Part shown: in pieces, positions 1 to 10,200 of the stretch
How the letters are laid out: every line of letters starts with the position of its first letter
Position numbering within the stretch: position 1 is the stretch's first letter
Source: Chamaelirium japonicum
Taxonomy: Eukaryota > Streptophyta > Magnoliopsida > Liliales > Melanthiaceae
NCBI GenBank assembly: GCA_947650365.1
Contig: OX393549.1
Span: forward strand, 83,924,362 to 83,988,361
Direction: 5' to 3'
DNA: 64,000 bases
Translations under genes and position numbers: made by a program
The notes under the pieces: model-generated
What the model was told of the DNA's origin: nothing
The model's input: only the letters and a program-made list of their open reading frames with translations
Database searches by the model: none

Positions 1-746
1 AAAACTCATCGGGCCGCTTGAGGAAGCCCCTAGCTATGTACAGGGAGGGGACCAGAGGCTAGATCCGCCCCTAAAAATCAACCCGAACGGAGTCCTTGGC
101 CTCCCCGGTTCCGCCGACGGTGGCCGGAGAGGCCAAGAGGGGGAAATCAGAAACCCTAAAACCAGAGGGGGAAAGGAAGGAGAGGCACTCCGCTTGTTTG
201 TTTTTTGCTGGCGTCTATATCCTACTTGGTATAACAAACCCTAAGATCACCCTCACCTCGGGTTCGTAATGAGTCATCGTCCGCCTTACCGGACACGTTA
301 GCCTTGCGACCTCTCACCTAAGAGCATCACCAACGGCTTACTTATACCTATTTTTACTATAGATATCGAATGCATTGCCACCTCAGCTTTTAGGTATCAT
401 ACCATATTGTGGTTTTTAGTAGCTTACCTATTTGGGGTTGATCGGTAACAGCACCTGCAAATGATTTATGGCCGTCCGATGTCTGTGATTCATTATCTGC
501 ATGCCACGTGGTATATTGGTAATGGTCCGTACCGACTCAAGTTCGAGTGGAAAGATAGGTATTAAAGGTGGGGCCCATGTTGACAACTCAGCAGTTGGTA
601 ATCCACTGCCTATACGATAAGAACCGAAGTTTTATAAGGGAAAACACTATTTGTCCCGAAGCAGCTAGCCCGAATGATCAACCAGAATGAGATGTCCTGA
701 CCATGACATGTCAATCGGGTTGAGTATTCGGGACAAACGCTTCGGG
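1..746. other. Intergenic, no gene recognised
   Basis: No coding region can be supported. Bases 1-240 can be read open on the minus strand (proline/serine/arginine-rich, 67 codons), but nothing in it matches a family I know and it may be the GC-rich leader of a gene or element lying to the left. From about 640 the sequence carries an imperfect inverted repeat: 'cactatttgtcccgaag' pairs with a related stretch near 1205-1224. This suggests an outer small foldback element that received the hAT-type MITE at 747. Confidence 0.4.
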
Positions 747-1199
747 TAGGGCTGGCAATTCCGGACCCGACACAGCAGACCCGACACGACCCGACACAAA
801 CTTAGAGGGTCTGGGTTAGGGCTAAACGGGTTCGGATTGTAAACGGGTCGACACGAAAGACCCTTTAATAAACGGGTTGGGTCCGGGTTTAGGGTCTGGA
901 CACGGTAGACCCGGGAAGACCCGTTTAATATTCAACAGATCGTGTCGGGTCGGGTCTACCCGCAATCCGATACTGTAATATATAGTATCAGCGGGTCTAT
1001 CGGGTTAGGTCGGGTCGAGTCGGATCGGGTCAACTGAATAAATCCGTGTGGTAAACGGGTCTTATCGGGTCTACCCGTTTATAAGCAGGTCGGGTACGGG
1101 TTTAGGACCTAGACACGATTAGTTAAACGGGTTGGGTCCGGGTCTAGGGGTTTTGGACACGACCCGAACCCGACCCGACACGACCCATTGCCACCCCTG
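747..1199. mobile_element. hAT-type MITE with perfect 8-bp target duplication
   Basis: The 453-bp element has ends 'tagggctggcaa' and, on the other strand, 'caggggtggcaa', which match the hAT terminal consensus of plants. It is flanked on both sides by the same 8 bp, 'gcttcggg' (739-746 and 1200-1207), the length hAT transposases make. The interior is rich in gacccgacac/gggtcgggtc motifs in opposite orientations, so it could fold on itself. It has no open frame and must depend on a transposase elsewhere. It interrupts another imperfect inverted repeat of about 640-1224. Confidence 0.85.
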
Positions 1200-1224
1200 G
1201 CTTCGGGTTGAATAGCATTGCTCT

Positions 1225-1358
1225 TTGTTCAGAAAGCAATATCCAGCATCAAGGATCAATCCCTTGTGATTATGCCAAATACATTCAGATCCTGCACTGC
1301 CATTAGCTTGATTAACATCACCATCGAAATTCAGTTTTATTTCACCAATCTTTGACAA
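1225..1358 (-). pseudogene. RNase H-like domain fragment (LINE or gene relic)
   Basis: The minus strand reads GEIKLNFDGDVNQANGSAG, then a segment like CIWHNHKGLILDAGYCF. This is the first strand pair of the plant RNase H-like domain (RVT_3 type: a KLNFDG motif, then a glycine-rich turn, then a 'G.I.R...G' strand), found at the C-terminus of plant LINEs and in small host gene fragments. Only about 45 codons remain. The rest of the domain is missing where the foldback/MITE sequence of 640-1224 begins. A LINE origin is more likely than a host gene, but both are possible. Confidence 0.5.
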
Positions 1359-1487
1359 CTTTCATTGGGTAAGTCTTATCTTTCTTCTAAGATGGACCTA
1401 CCCCTGAATTTTAAAAGATGGTGAACATTGACGAAATTATTAGGTTAGTTGTTAAGGGAAAAAACTATCCTAATAACTGAAGGTGGC

Positions 1488-3362
1488 TTTTCAATACCCT
1501 TTTACAAAAAGGTATTGCTATTTGCACCCCAAAAATTACTAGCACTCCTAACTTAAAAAATAAAGAAAATCCTAGATGCGTTCCCGGAACATCCGAGGCA
1601 TATTGATATCACATCGCCACCTCCATCGTAGGAGCCACCAAGTGCATCCCATGCACCTCCTCTCTGCTTCGGTCGTCGTCGCCGCCAGGTCTACCCTCCT
1701 CTTCTCTTCTCCTCCGCCCCTCCCCATCCTCCTCCACCTCCCCACCCCCGATCTCCCCGGGTGCCGGAGCCAACGGTGTTGGGTGTGTGTTTGTAAAACC
1801 ACATAAAACCGACTAGAGTTTAGGCCCATATCGATTTGGAGAGAAATCTCCTATCAACTTATAAGGGATTCCACTCTTTCCCCCACTAGTCATCACACTA
1901 GAGGAGGGGCAGCTCACACACGCGCGCACGTGCGTGCCGAGCCGAGCTTGGGTTTGGGCTGGGCGGCACGTGTGTGTGTGCCCGTGGACCCAGACACGAT
2001 AGCACCTTCGAAATGGGCGGGTCCGCACCTGCCTTCTTTTTATTTATGTTTTTAAATCCTCCACCATTTATTATTTTCTATTTGGGACACTAGCCGTTAC
2101 GCGAGAAGCACTGCATGCTAGCCGTTACGGTCAAGCTCTCTGCGAGCTATAACGTGCGGGGTTAATAGTCTTAATCGCAGTCCATGAATCGCTCCCCTCA
2201 TTCAACCCTCTATTAACTGCCCAAGGCCTATATAAAGCCCAGTGCAGCCATAGAGACAATACAGTTCAAATATCAGAAATTGCTCTCTGCTTTCTGCCTC
2301 TCCATTTCCCGTTCTCTCGTGCTATGGTGATGCCCCCTTGCTCCGAGAAGACTTCCTCACTTGGATCAAAGTTGTGCTGCCTCCCTGCTTCGAGAAGATC
2401 CTCGTCGAGTTGTTGGGTTTTCGAAAGTGTTCGTCGTTTGACTGGGGTCATCATATCTTCGAGAACCATTGCCACGAGACCCGCACGAGGGGGGCAATAA
2501 GTTTCTTGGGACAGCGCTTAGCGTGCTTCGACTATCAGGTCAGAGTTTCTAACTCTTCTATTGTCTTATTACTAGATCTAAATAAAATGATTTACATCTA
2601 ATATAGAAATCTAAATAAATAGAGATAGTCTACATAGAACTCTTCTCCCTTTTAGAAAAGTTTGGCAAGGTGAGTGATGGTTCCATAGAACCCGTTTTGC
2701 CTTGGTAAACCATTTCTAAAAGAATATTGTGATTTGTCTTTGCCTACAAAAACAATCTTTGCTAAATAATATTAGCCTATTAAGAATTTGATTAAGTTTC
2801 GATTTTGCTAGTATAGAGTGATTAAATTTTCAACAATCCAAGAAACTTACTGAATTATTTAATCGTTCATCGATCATAAGTTTAAATTAAAGGATTAATC
2901 AACATCTTCTATTGTGCTCTCTATTTGCTTGTTAGTATTATTAGACTTGTTATCATAGATTAGATTGTTTGCTAGAAAAGTGTTTTTGTAACGGAGCTAT
3001 TTACGACCGACATAAACGACGGTCAGACCCCTTAGCATTTTACGGCCTAGTGTGGAGGGAAGACACAATGTTGGGGGGGGGGGGGGGGGGGGGAAAGAGA
3101 AGAGGGGGAGACGATGAGATGCATGGGCCTGGTGTGGCTCTAGTGAGGCGATCATAATTGGAAGGAGGAGAAGGACGCGGCGGCGACGACGGGTGGAGGG
3201 GGGAGAAGGTTGGAGAGCCAAACCTTCAAGTGGGGTGCATGATCAAAATGGGGGCAATAATAAAAATCAAAATCGGGATGTGGTGTGTGCATGATATTGG
3301 AGGTGTTAGTAATTTTGTGGGTGCAAATAGCAACCCTTTTCAAAAAAAAGGATTTTTCTCAA
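1488..3362. mobile_element. Foldback (Mutator-like) MITE split by a Copia relic
   Basis: The left end 'ggtattgctatttgcaccc' (around 1512-1530), continuing into caaaaattactagcactcc, is mirrored on the other strand at about 3300-3345 (gggttgctatttgcaccca, caaaattactaacacctcc). Both arms then continue into GC-rich sequence with CT/GA tracts (about 1600-1760 and 3060-3220). Long GC-rich arms of this kind resemble Mutator-like foldback elements. An old Copia LTR piece (1777 to about 2970) lies between the arms. A poly-G run sits at about 3071-3093. No convincing target duplication was seen, and no protein is encoded. Confidence 0.6.
1777..2970 (+). mobile_element. Copia relic: one LTR plus start of internal region
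   Basis: This stretch is a diverged plus-strand copy of the LTR of the whole-looking Copia element at 50299-57571. It opens with TGTTGGGTGTGTGTTT, shares the block around 'ctagtcatcacactagagg' (about 1886-1904) and the block 'cgagacccgcacgagg' (about 2475-2490), and ends '...caaca' at 2835. It is followed by 'atccaagaaactta', the same sequence that follows the LTR in the younger element. Only the LTR (about 1059 bp) and roughly 130 bp of leader are present. The divergence visible by eye makes it clearly older than the 50299 copy. It is a fossil fragment with no coding part. Confidence 0.75.
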
Positions 3363-3497
3363 AATAATATTGAAAAAAAATATTAATTCAATAGTTGTTG
3401 ATCAGGAATATTTAGCAGACTAGTGCTTTGACAACCACATGTCAGGTCAGCGACGAAAAGTGCTCGCCACATCGAAGGTATTTTGTCCACAATATGC

Positions 3498-3664
3498 GAT
3501 AAACCGGACATCCGGATGTCGGGTTTAATAGGAATCCAATTTTAACAAAAAAAATGCTAAGATTTGGAGCACCCTATTCAATTCAAAACACATATATAAC
3601 TTGTATTAAACCAGCCATACCGAATGCAGGGTTTAAACTCGGCGTCCGAATGTCGGATTTATCA
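3498..3664. repeat. Short imperfect inverted repeat
   Basis: 'gataaaccggacatccgga' near 3498 pairs with a related stretch ending about 3664 on the opposite strand (ataaatccgacattcggac), separated by AT-rich sequence. It looks like a small foldback MITE upstream of the BASS2 gene. No target duplication or coding content was seen. Bases 3363-3497 and 3665-3900 are AT-rich and show nothing else. Confidence 0.4.
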
Positions 3665-3921
3665 CATATGAGAAGAAAAAAAATTCGACATGTCAGAACA
3701 CTAGTTTGCTAAATATTATTAATCAATCATCATTAAATTAAATATTTATTTTTTAAATATTATTTTTTTAAAAAAGGCCCTTTCAAACTTCTTTGTTCCC
3801 TGATTTCCGGTGGTCCTTTCTGAAAGTACAAATGAAGGTTTCTTAGACAAAACTGAAATAAATACACAAAAGCAAAAGAAAAGGATGGTCCGTCTAAAAC
3901 ACCGGATCTGTATCATACTCG

Positions 3922-4151
3922 TATAAATTAAGTATGCGGAATCTGCATCACCCGTTCAAATTCTTACAAAACGGCAGATGCTTTCGTCCGCATAGACATT
4001 CCATGCTGATCCACGTACATGAGATTAACCCGATTCCAGTCGGGGGTCAGAGCAGCCGAAAATGTGTGGCTCTCCGTCTCCAGACCCGAACGATCCACAA
4101 GATTGGAAGCTCTCACTCTCACTCTCACTCTCACTTCGAGCTTCCCCCCAC

Positions 4152-4198
<47 letters not shown>

Positions 4199-4211
4199 TC
4201 TGCTTGTATCC
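3922..4211 (+). promoter_or_regulatory. Putative promoter and 5' UTR of BASS2
   Basis: A TATA-like 'tataaat' lies at 3922-3928. Before the ATG at 4212 there is a pyrimidine tract of alternating CT (4149-4197) preceded by 'actctcactctcac' repeats. Long CT tracts of this kind are common in 5' leaders of plant plastid-protein genes. The start site of transcription is not visible directly; with this TATA box the leader would be about 250-260 nt. Confidence 0.45.
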
Positions 4212-7200
4212 ATGGCCTCCTCAATGGCTTCCATGTCCAGAGTCCTGCATAAAGACTTCAAATCGCAGGCCGCCAATGGGTTCTACAGGCAGGGCCCTTG
4301 CTCTCCTGCCAGGAGGCTCCAAACCCATATTGGTGATTGCCTTTTCCTTCACCCTTTCTGAATTGCTTCTTACATGGTGTCATTTTCTTGATGAGTTCTT
4401 GGTTCTCTGCATCTTTTGCTTTCTGGGTTATTTGTTTGCTCTGTTTTGTGGGCTTTATTGACCTCTAGTTTGTTGGTTGGATGGGAGAAGAGTAGTCATG
4501 GGAAGTGGGTTTTCAGCATCGGGAGGAGGAGGAGGAGGAGACCGGCGTGCTGCAGTTAGTTGCTCCAAGGCTTTATCAGTCCTCCCAGCTTCGCGGTATG
4601 CCCGGGAGACCATTTATGATCTATGACATTGTTGTGTTATTTGATTTGTTTGAAATGATCTTAATGGTGATTCACTTGCAGTTTAGATTCTATGATCAGT
4701 TAACCAGTGTTTATTCTGTTTGATAAAATGCCCGAAAGATCAAACTGGTTTTATGTTCATTTACCCCACCAGGGGATAGGGGAGTAGGCAAAGCAACTGA
4801 TGCTTGAAGGAGGTCGTGGGTTCGATTCCACCCACTCGATTTACCCCAGAGTGCGTGGGGAAACTTTCGAGTGGGTCGGTGCGCATTCCCGAAGGGACTA
4901 GTCAAGCCCGAAGTGGGTCCATTACCCATTCCGGGACACCCACCGATTTCAAAAGAAAAAAGTAGACCTGTTGAATATTTGATATTGTTTCCATCCATAA
5001 TTTGCTTAATAGTGCTGCGGAAGATTCTCTTTTGTGCATTATGTAGCTAATTTCAAGAATAATTAAATATTTTGCATGTGTTAAATTTGCAAAATTAGTA
5101 ATCATGTTTTAGCATCTTATTTCTATGGAAACTGGATTTGTTATTCACATCTATTAACCTTGTGCTTATTATTCTTTGTTATTTACACTATCGCTGATAT
5201 TGTCATCTATGGTTTCTCAGGAGTCGGCAAGTTTTTTGCAAAGCGGATGCAAATGTTGCTGGGGATCTTCCTCATAGTACTCCTAGTCAGATGAGCCGGT
5301 ACGAGAGGATAGTTGAATTGCTTACTACTCTTTTCCCTGTTTGGGTATGTTTAGTGAGCAATTTCTTTCAATATGGTACTTCTTTAGGATAGATGATAAG
5401 GTGAAGATGTCTTTCTTTTAATATTTTATTTGTTTTGACAGGTCATTTTAGGCACAATTATCGGCATATATAAGCCATCTGCGGTAATGTTGTAGCGTGT
5501 TTCTGTTAATTAGATGCACATGTTCCTAATTTTCGAAGTCATGATGTTTCGGATATTGAACCTCTTTACATTCATGTCTTGAAATCAATCTGGTTTGACT
5601 ACTTGATTGCTTCGATTCATCTTCAGGTTACTTGGTTGGAAACTGACCTTTTCACTGTTGGCTTGGGTTTTCTCATGCTTTCAATGGGTCTGACTTTGAC
5701 GTTTGAGGATTTCAGGAGATGTATGCGAAACCCATGGACTGTAAGATAGTACTCTCCTAAAATCATAGTTAAGTTACTGGTATGTGGGCATATGTTCATT
5801 GATTGACATTTTGTTCTTTTTCTTCTCTTTCTTCTTAATTTTATACAGGTCGGTGTTGGTTTCCTCGCACAGTATTTGATCAAGCCCATGCTAGGGTTCA
5901 TGGTTGCAATGGTATGGCTAGATAAGTCTATAATAGACAAAAGTTAATCACTTCTTGCATCACTGTGTACTATATTAAAAAAAATGTTTTCATCTTTCCC
6001 TGGCTATATATTTACTTATATGGATGATCGTAAAATTGTTTGATAAATATGCAGGATTTTCACTTGGGATGATACCACATGCGGAATATAATGTGAGAAC
6101 CATCGATTAATATCCGTAGTGGTTAGCTGGTATAATGGAAGCTTGTCCATCTTCTAAGGAGAAGAACATGTCTTGAGAAGATATGTAGAGCAAGGGTCAA
6201 AGACTCAATTCTGGTTTAATTTCGATCCATTGAAGTTCTGGATTTGGAAATCTCAATGGTTTCAAAAGTATCATAGTTATGAGAAATTTTATTCACACCC
6301 CAAAAATCTGTAATTAGCCCCCATATCCCCTCTGTTTCTTAATAACTCACTCAAACGTTTTTGAATACCAACTATACCCTTGTCTTCATACCCCACATCA
6401 GTCACAGCCCCTCCGGTATCCCTCTTTATCGTTTTCGTTGACCCCGACACCGTTAGGCTGTTGGATCACCTGTTCACCGACCCGATCCCGTCCAATCGTT
6501 GGCCGCACTCCACTCAACCAGCGTTTCGTTGCCTCGGTCGTGCCAAATCGGCGGTCAATCGTCAAACGCCCTTCACCGTTGCCACTGTCGTCACTCCGAT
6601 CTGGCCAGATCACTAGCCACTTGACGCCACCGTTGCGGGAACCCGACCCCCTAGTCTCTCTCTCTCTCTCGGTGTGTGTGGGTTTGTGGCCGTCGAACAC
6701 CTCTCCGATAGCCACCTAGGCCAGAATAACTGCTGACACCACCCCAGCGACAACAGGCCTCTCTCCTCTTCTTCACCCTCCACTTTCTCCTTCTCTGCTC
6801 TCCTCTCCCTTGGTGTACTGTGTGTTATGAGGGGTGGTGAATGATGAGTGTATTGTGTGTTGTGAGGGGTAGTTTTCACACACAACACACACACACATCG
6901 TGCATTTAAATGAGGTCAATTCAAGGTGGGTTGTAAGGGTATTTTTGGGATAAAAATGGGGTATGTTGCAAGAAAACGGGGTGTGTTCGAGTTTGTTGGA
7001 AAATGGGGGTTAATTACAGATTTTTGGGGTGTGAATAAAATTTCCCACAGTTATTCCTTCAAAGTTTTTAAAAATTAAAAATACCCCAAAATTAAATAAA
7101 ATAGAAAAGGTAAAAAATAGCATGATATAAGTTAGATAGGAGATATTAGGGTCTATTTGTAGTATAGCAAAGTAGTAAATGCCCGTGCCCATCGGCACTT

Positions 7201-10200
7201 GGACGGCTACCTTCAGACCGTGGCTGCATTCGGGGTGTGATTCACTTGTTAGAGAAAGAGAGAAAGTACTAATTAACCTTCCAAAATGTGACAAACCCTA
7301 GAGGAAGAGAGAGAGATAGAGAAGGAAAGCTAGGGTTTGGGGAGAGAATGGAATGAATCTCTCATTAGGCCAAAATAGCCAATATAAGGTGAATACATGT
7401 GAGTCATATATACCCTAAGTGTATGTATATACACTAATACATCTTAACACCCCCCCTCAAACTCAGGGTGGATCATGCACCAAGAGTTTGGCAATCAAAG
7501 ACCGAAAACGTGGTGTAGGATGTGACTTCGTGAAGAAGTCTGCGATCTGCTCTGCTGAGGGAATGAAATGTAGTGAGATTGTCATGGCCTCATACTCCTG
7601 TCGGACGAAGTGACAGTCAATCTCGATGTGCTTTGTCCTTTCATGAAAAACCGGGTTGCTAGCAATCTGAATAGCACTCCGGTTATCACAGTGAAGTGGA
7701 GTAGGCTCGGAGAAAGCAACACCGAGATCACTGAGGAGACGTCGAAGGTGAACTATCTCCTTAGTAGTGGAGGCCATGGCCCTGTACTCAGCCTCAGTGC
7801 TAGAGAGAGACACCACTTTCTGCTTCTTGCTGCGCCAGGATATCAAAGAGTCGCCGAGAAACAAACAGTAACCAGTGGTGGAGCGGCGTGTAGTCGGATC
7901 TCCAGCCCAGTCTGCATCTGAGTAGGCTCTAAGTCTGAGAGAGGAGGACGACGACAGAAACAAAGAGCGAGTAACTGTCCCTCTGAGGTACCGGAGGATC
8001 CGAAGAAGAGCACCGTAGTGAACTGAGTATGGAGCTGCAACAAATTGACTGACAATGCTGACAGCGTGTGCAATGTCAGGCCGAGTGATGCAGAGATAGA
8101 CGAGCTGTCCCACAATCTGCCTGTACCGAGTGGGATCTGAAAGAGGAACTCCATCTGTAGGACATAGCTTCGAGTGAAGCTCAAGAGGGGTGTCTACTGT
8201 GCGGTCATCTGTGAGGGCAGCACGACTAAGGATGTCTGAAAGGTACTTCTGCTGAGAGAGCAGAATGCCATCTGTACTGTATGCTACCTCAAGACCAAGA
8301 AAATAGCGAAGCGTACCCAAATCCTTCATCTGAAATTGGTTCCTCAAGTGCTGCTGAAGACTAGCAATCGCAGCAGAGTCATCTCCAGTGATGATCATGT
8401 CGTCCACGTATAATAGTAGAATCGCCCGGCCCTGCGGGGAATGGTCCTGACTGCTCTCTGCATAACCAAGTTCCCGGACAGCACGGCGGAACCGCTCAAA
8501 CCAGGCACGAGGAGCTTGCTTGAGCCCATAAATGGCCCGACGAAGACGACATACGTGCTGAGAAGGAACACGGAGACCAGGAGGAGGATCCATGTAGACA
8601 GTCTCAGACAGGTCACCGTGGAGAAAGGCATTTTTCACGTCCATCTGAAGAAGGGCCCATCGTTGAACAGCTGCAACTGCCAAAAGAGTGCGAACGGTGG
8701 TCATCTGAGCCACCGGAGCAAAGGTCTCCTCGTAGTCAACGCCATACTCTTGAGTAAATCCACGAGCCACTACCCGAGCCTTGTGACGCTCAATGGATCC
8801 ATCAGGGCGGTGCTTGACCTTATAAATCCACTTGCAGCTGACAGGTTTAACGCCAGAGGGCAGAGGGACAACATCCCAGGTATGAGTCTGCTGAAAGGCC
8901 TGAAACTCCTCATCCATAGCCTGACGCCACTGAGGAAACTGAACTGCCTCAGAGTAGGATCGGGGCTCCTGATCTGCGTGCACAGCAGTAAGAAAGGCAG
9001 TAAACTGGGGCGAGTAACTGCATACAGAGGCAAAGCCAAAACGATCAGGAGGGCCAGTGTCGTGGCTAAAACGGTCAGGCGGGTGACGCTGGCGCGAAGG
9101 GTAGCGAGGCGAGCCTGGATCCACGACTGGCAACGACGGAGCAGGCACAGGAGGCGAAAGACTAGGAGTGACCTCAACAGCAGGAGAGCCGGCATCCACT
9201 GAGAAGGAAGGACACGGAGACACAGGGGTAGGCCGGCGAGAGTAGACCTGAGAAAATGGAGAGACAACCCGGGGAGGAGAGAGAGGCACGGGCAGAGAGG
9301 AGGAAGCCTCGGAGGAGTCCCCTGGAGACGCTGGGGAAACAACTGGCAAAGGATCCCGTGGTGCCGAGGGAGCTGGAGGTGGGGAAGGGGCCGACGGTGT
9401 CGGGGGAACTAGAGAGGCCGACGAGGGAGGCATAGATGTCGATGATGGAGGAGAAGAGACCTCGAGGAAGGTGAGATCTTGAGCTTCAGGAGAGTAGTAG
9501 GGCGAATCCTCGACAAAAGAGACGTGTCGAGAAATACGCAAGCGACGAGCAACAAGGTCATAGCAGCGGTACCCCTTGTGCTCAGTGCTGATCCCAAGAA
9601 GAATGCACTTAGCTGCCTGTGCAGACAGCTTTGTGCGCTCATGGAGAGGAAGAAGAACAAAACAGGTGCACCCAAAAGTGCGAAGAGGGCTGTAGTCAGG
9701 AGTGGTAGAGAGGAGACGCTCATGAGGAGATAAGTCGTCCGGAAGAACTGACGAAGGAGTGATGTTAATGAGCTAGACTGAGGTGAGGAGAGCCTCAGCC
9801 CAGAAGCGCCGAGGAACAGAACCAGAAAGAAGGAGAGCACGAGTAGTCGCAAGAATATGGCGATGCTTGCGCTCAGCAACACCATTCTGCTCATGGATGT
9901 GAGGACACGAGTGCTGGAAAATAGTCCCATGGGACTGAATAAGGCTGCGCATAGCGGTAGATAGATACTCAAGGGCACAATCAGATCGAAAGATCTTGAT
10001 GCGCCGACTAAACTGCGTGTGAATCATGGAGGTGAAGTCCTTATAGACTTGGAGAATATCCGATCGACGGCGAAGAAGGTAGACCCACGTGTAGCGACTA
10101 TAATCATCCACAAACGAAACATAATATAAATATCCAGTCATAGAAGGGAGAGGAGAGGGGCCCCAGATATCAGAGTGAACAAGATCAAAAGGAGCAGAGC

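Noticed and set aside
3964-4276. Overlapping 77-175 codon frames through the CT tract before BASS2
   Set aside because: They are produced by the dinucleotide repeat of the leader. Only the frame from 4212 continues in phase into a conserved protein.
4800-4840. A tRNA gene suggested by the B box
   Set aside because: No acceptor-stem pairing or anticodon arm was found; the body downstream is SINE-like.
5623-5940. 105-codon minus-strand frame
   Set aside because: Antisense shadow of BASS2 exons 5 and 6.
8441-9342. 253- and 190-codon frames overlapping the Copia element at 7287-12610
   Set aside because: They are other-frame shadows of the reverse transcriptase and RNase H region.
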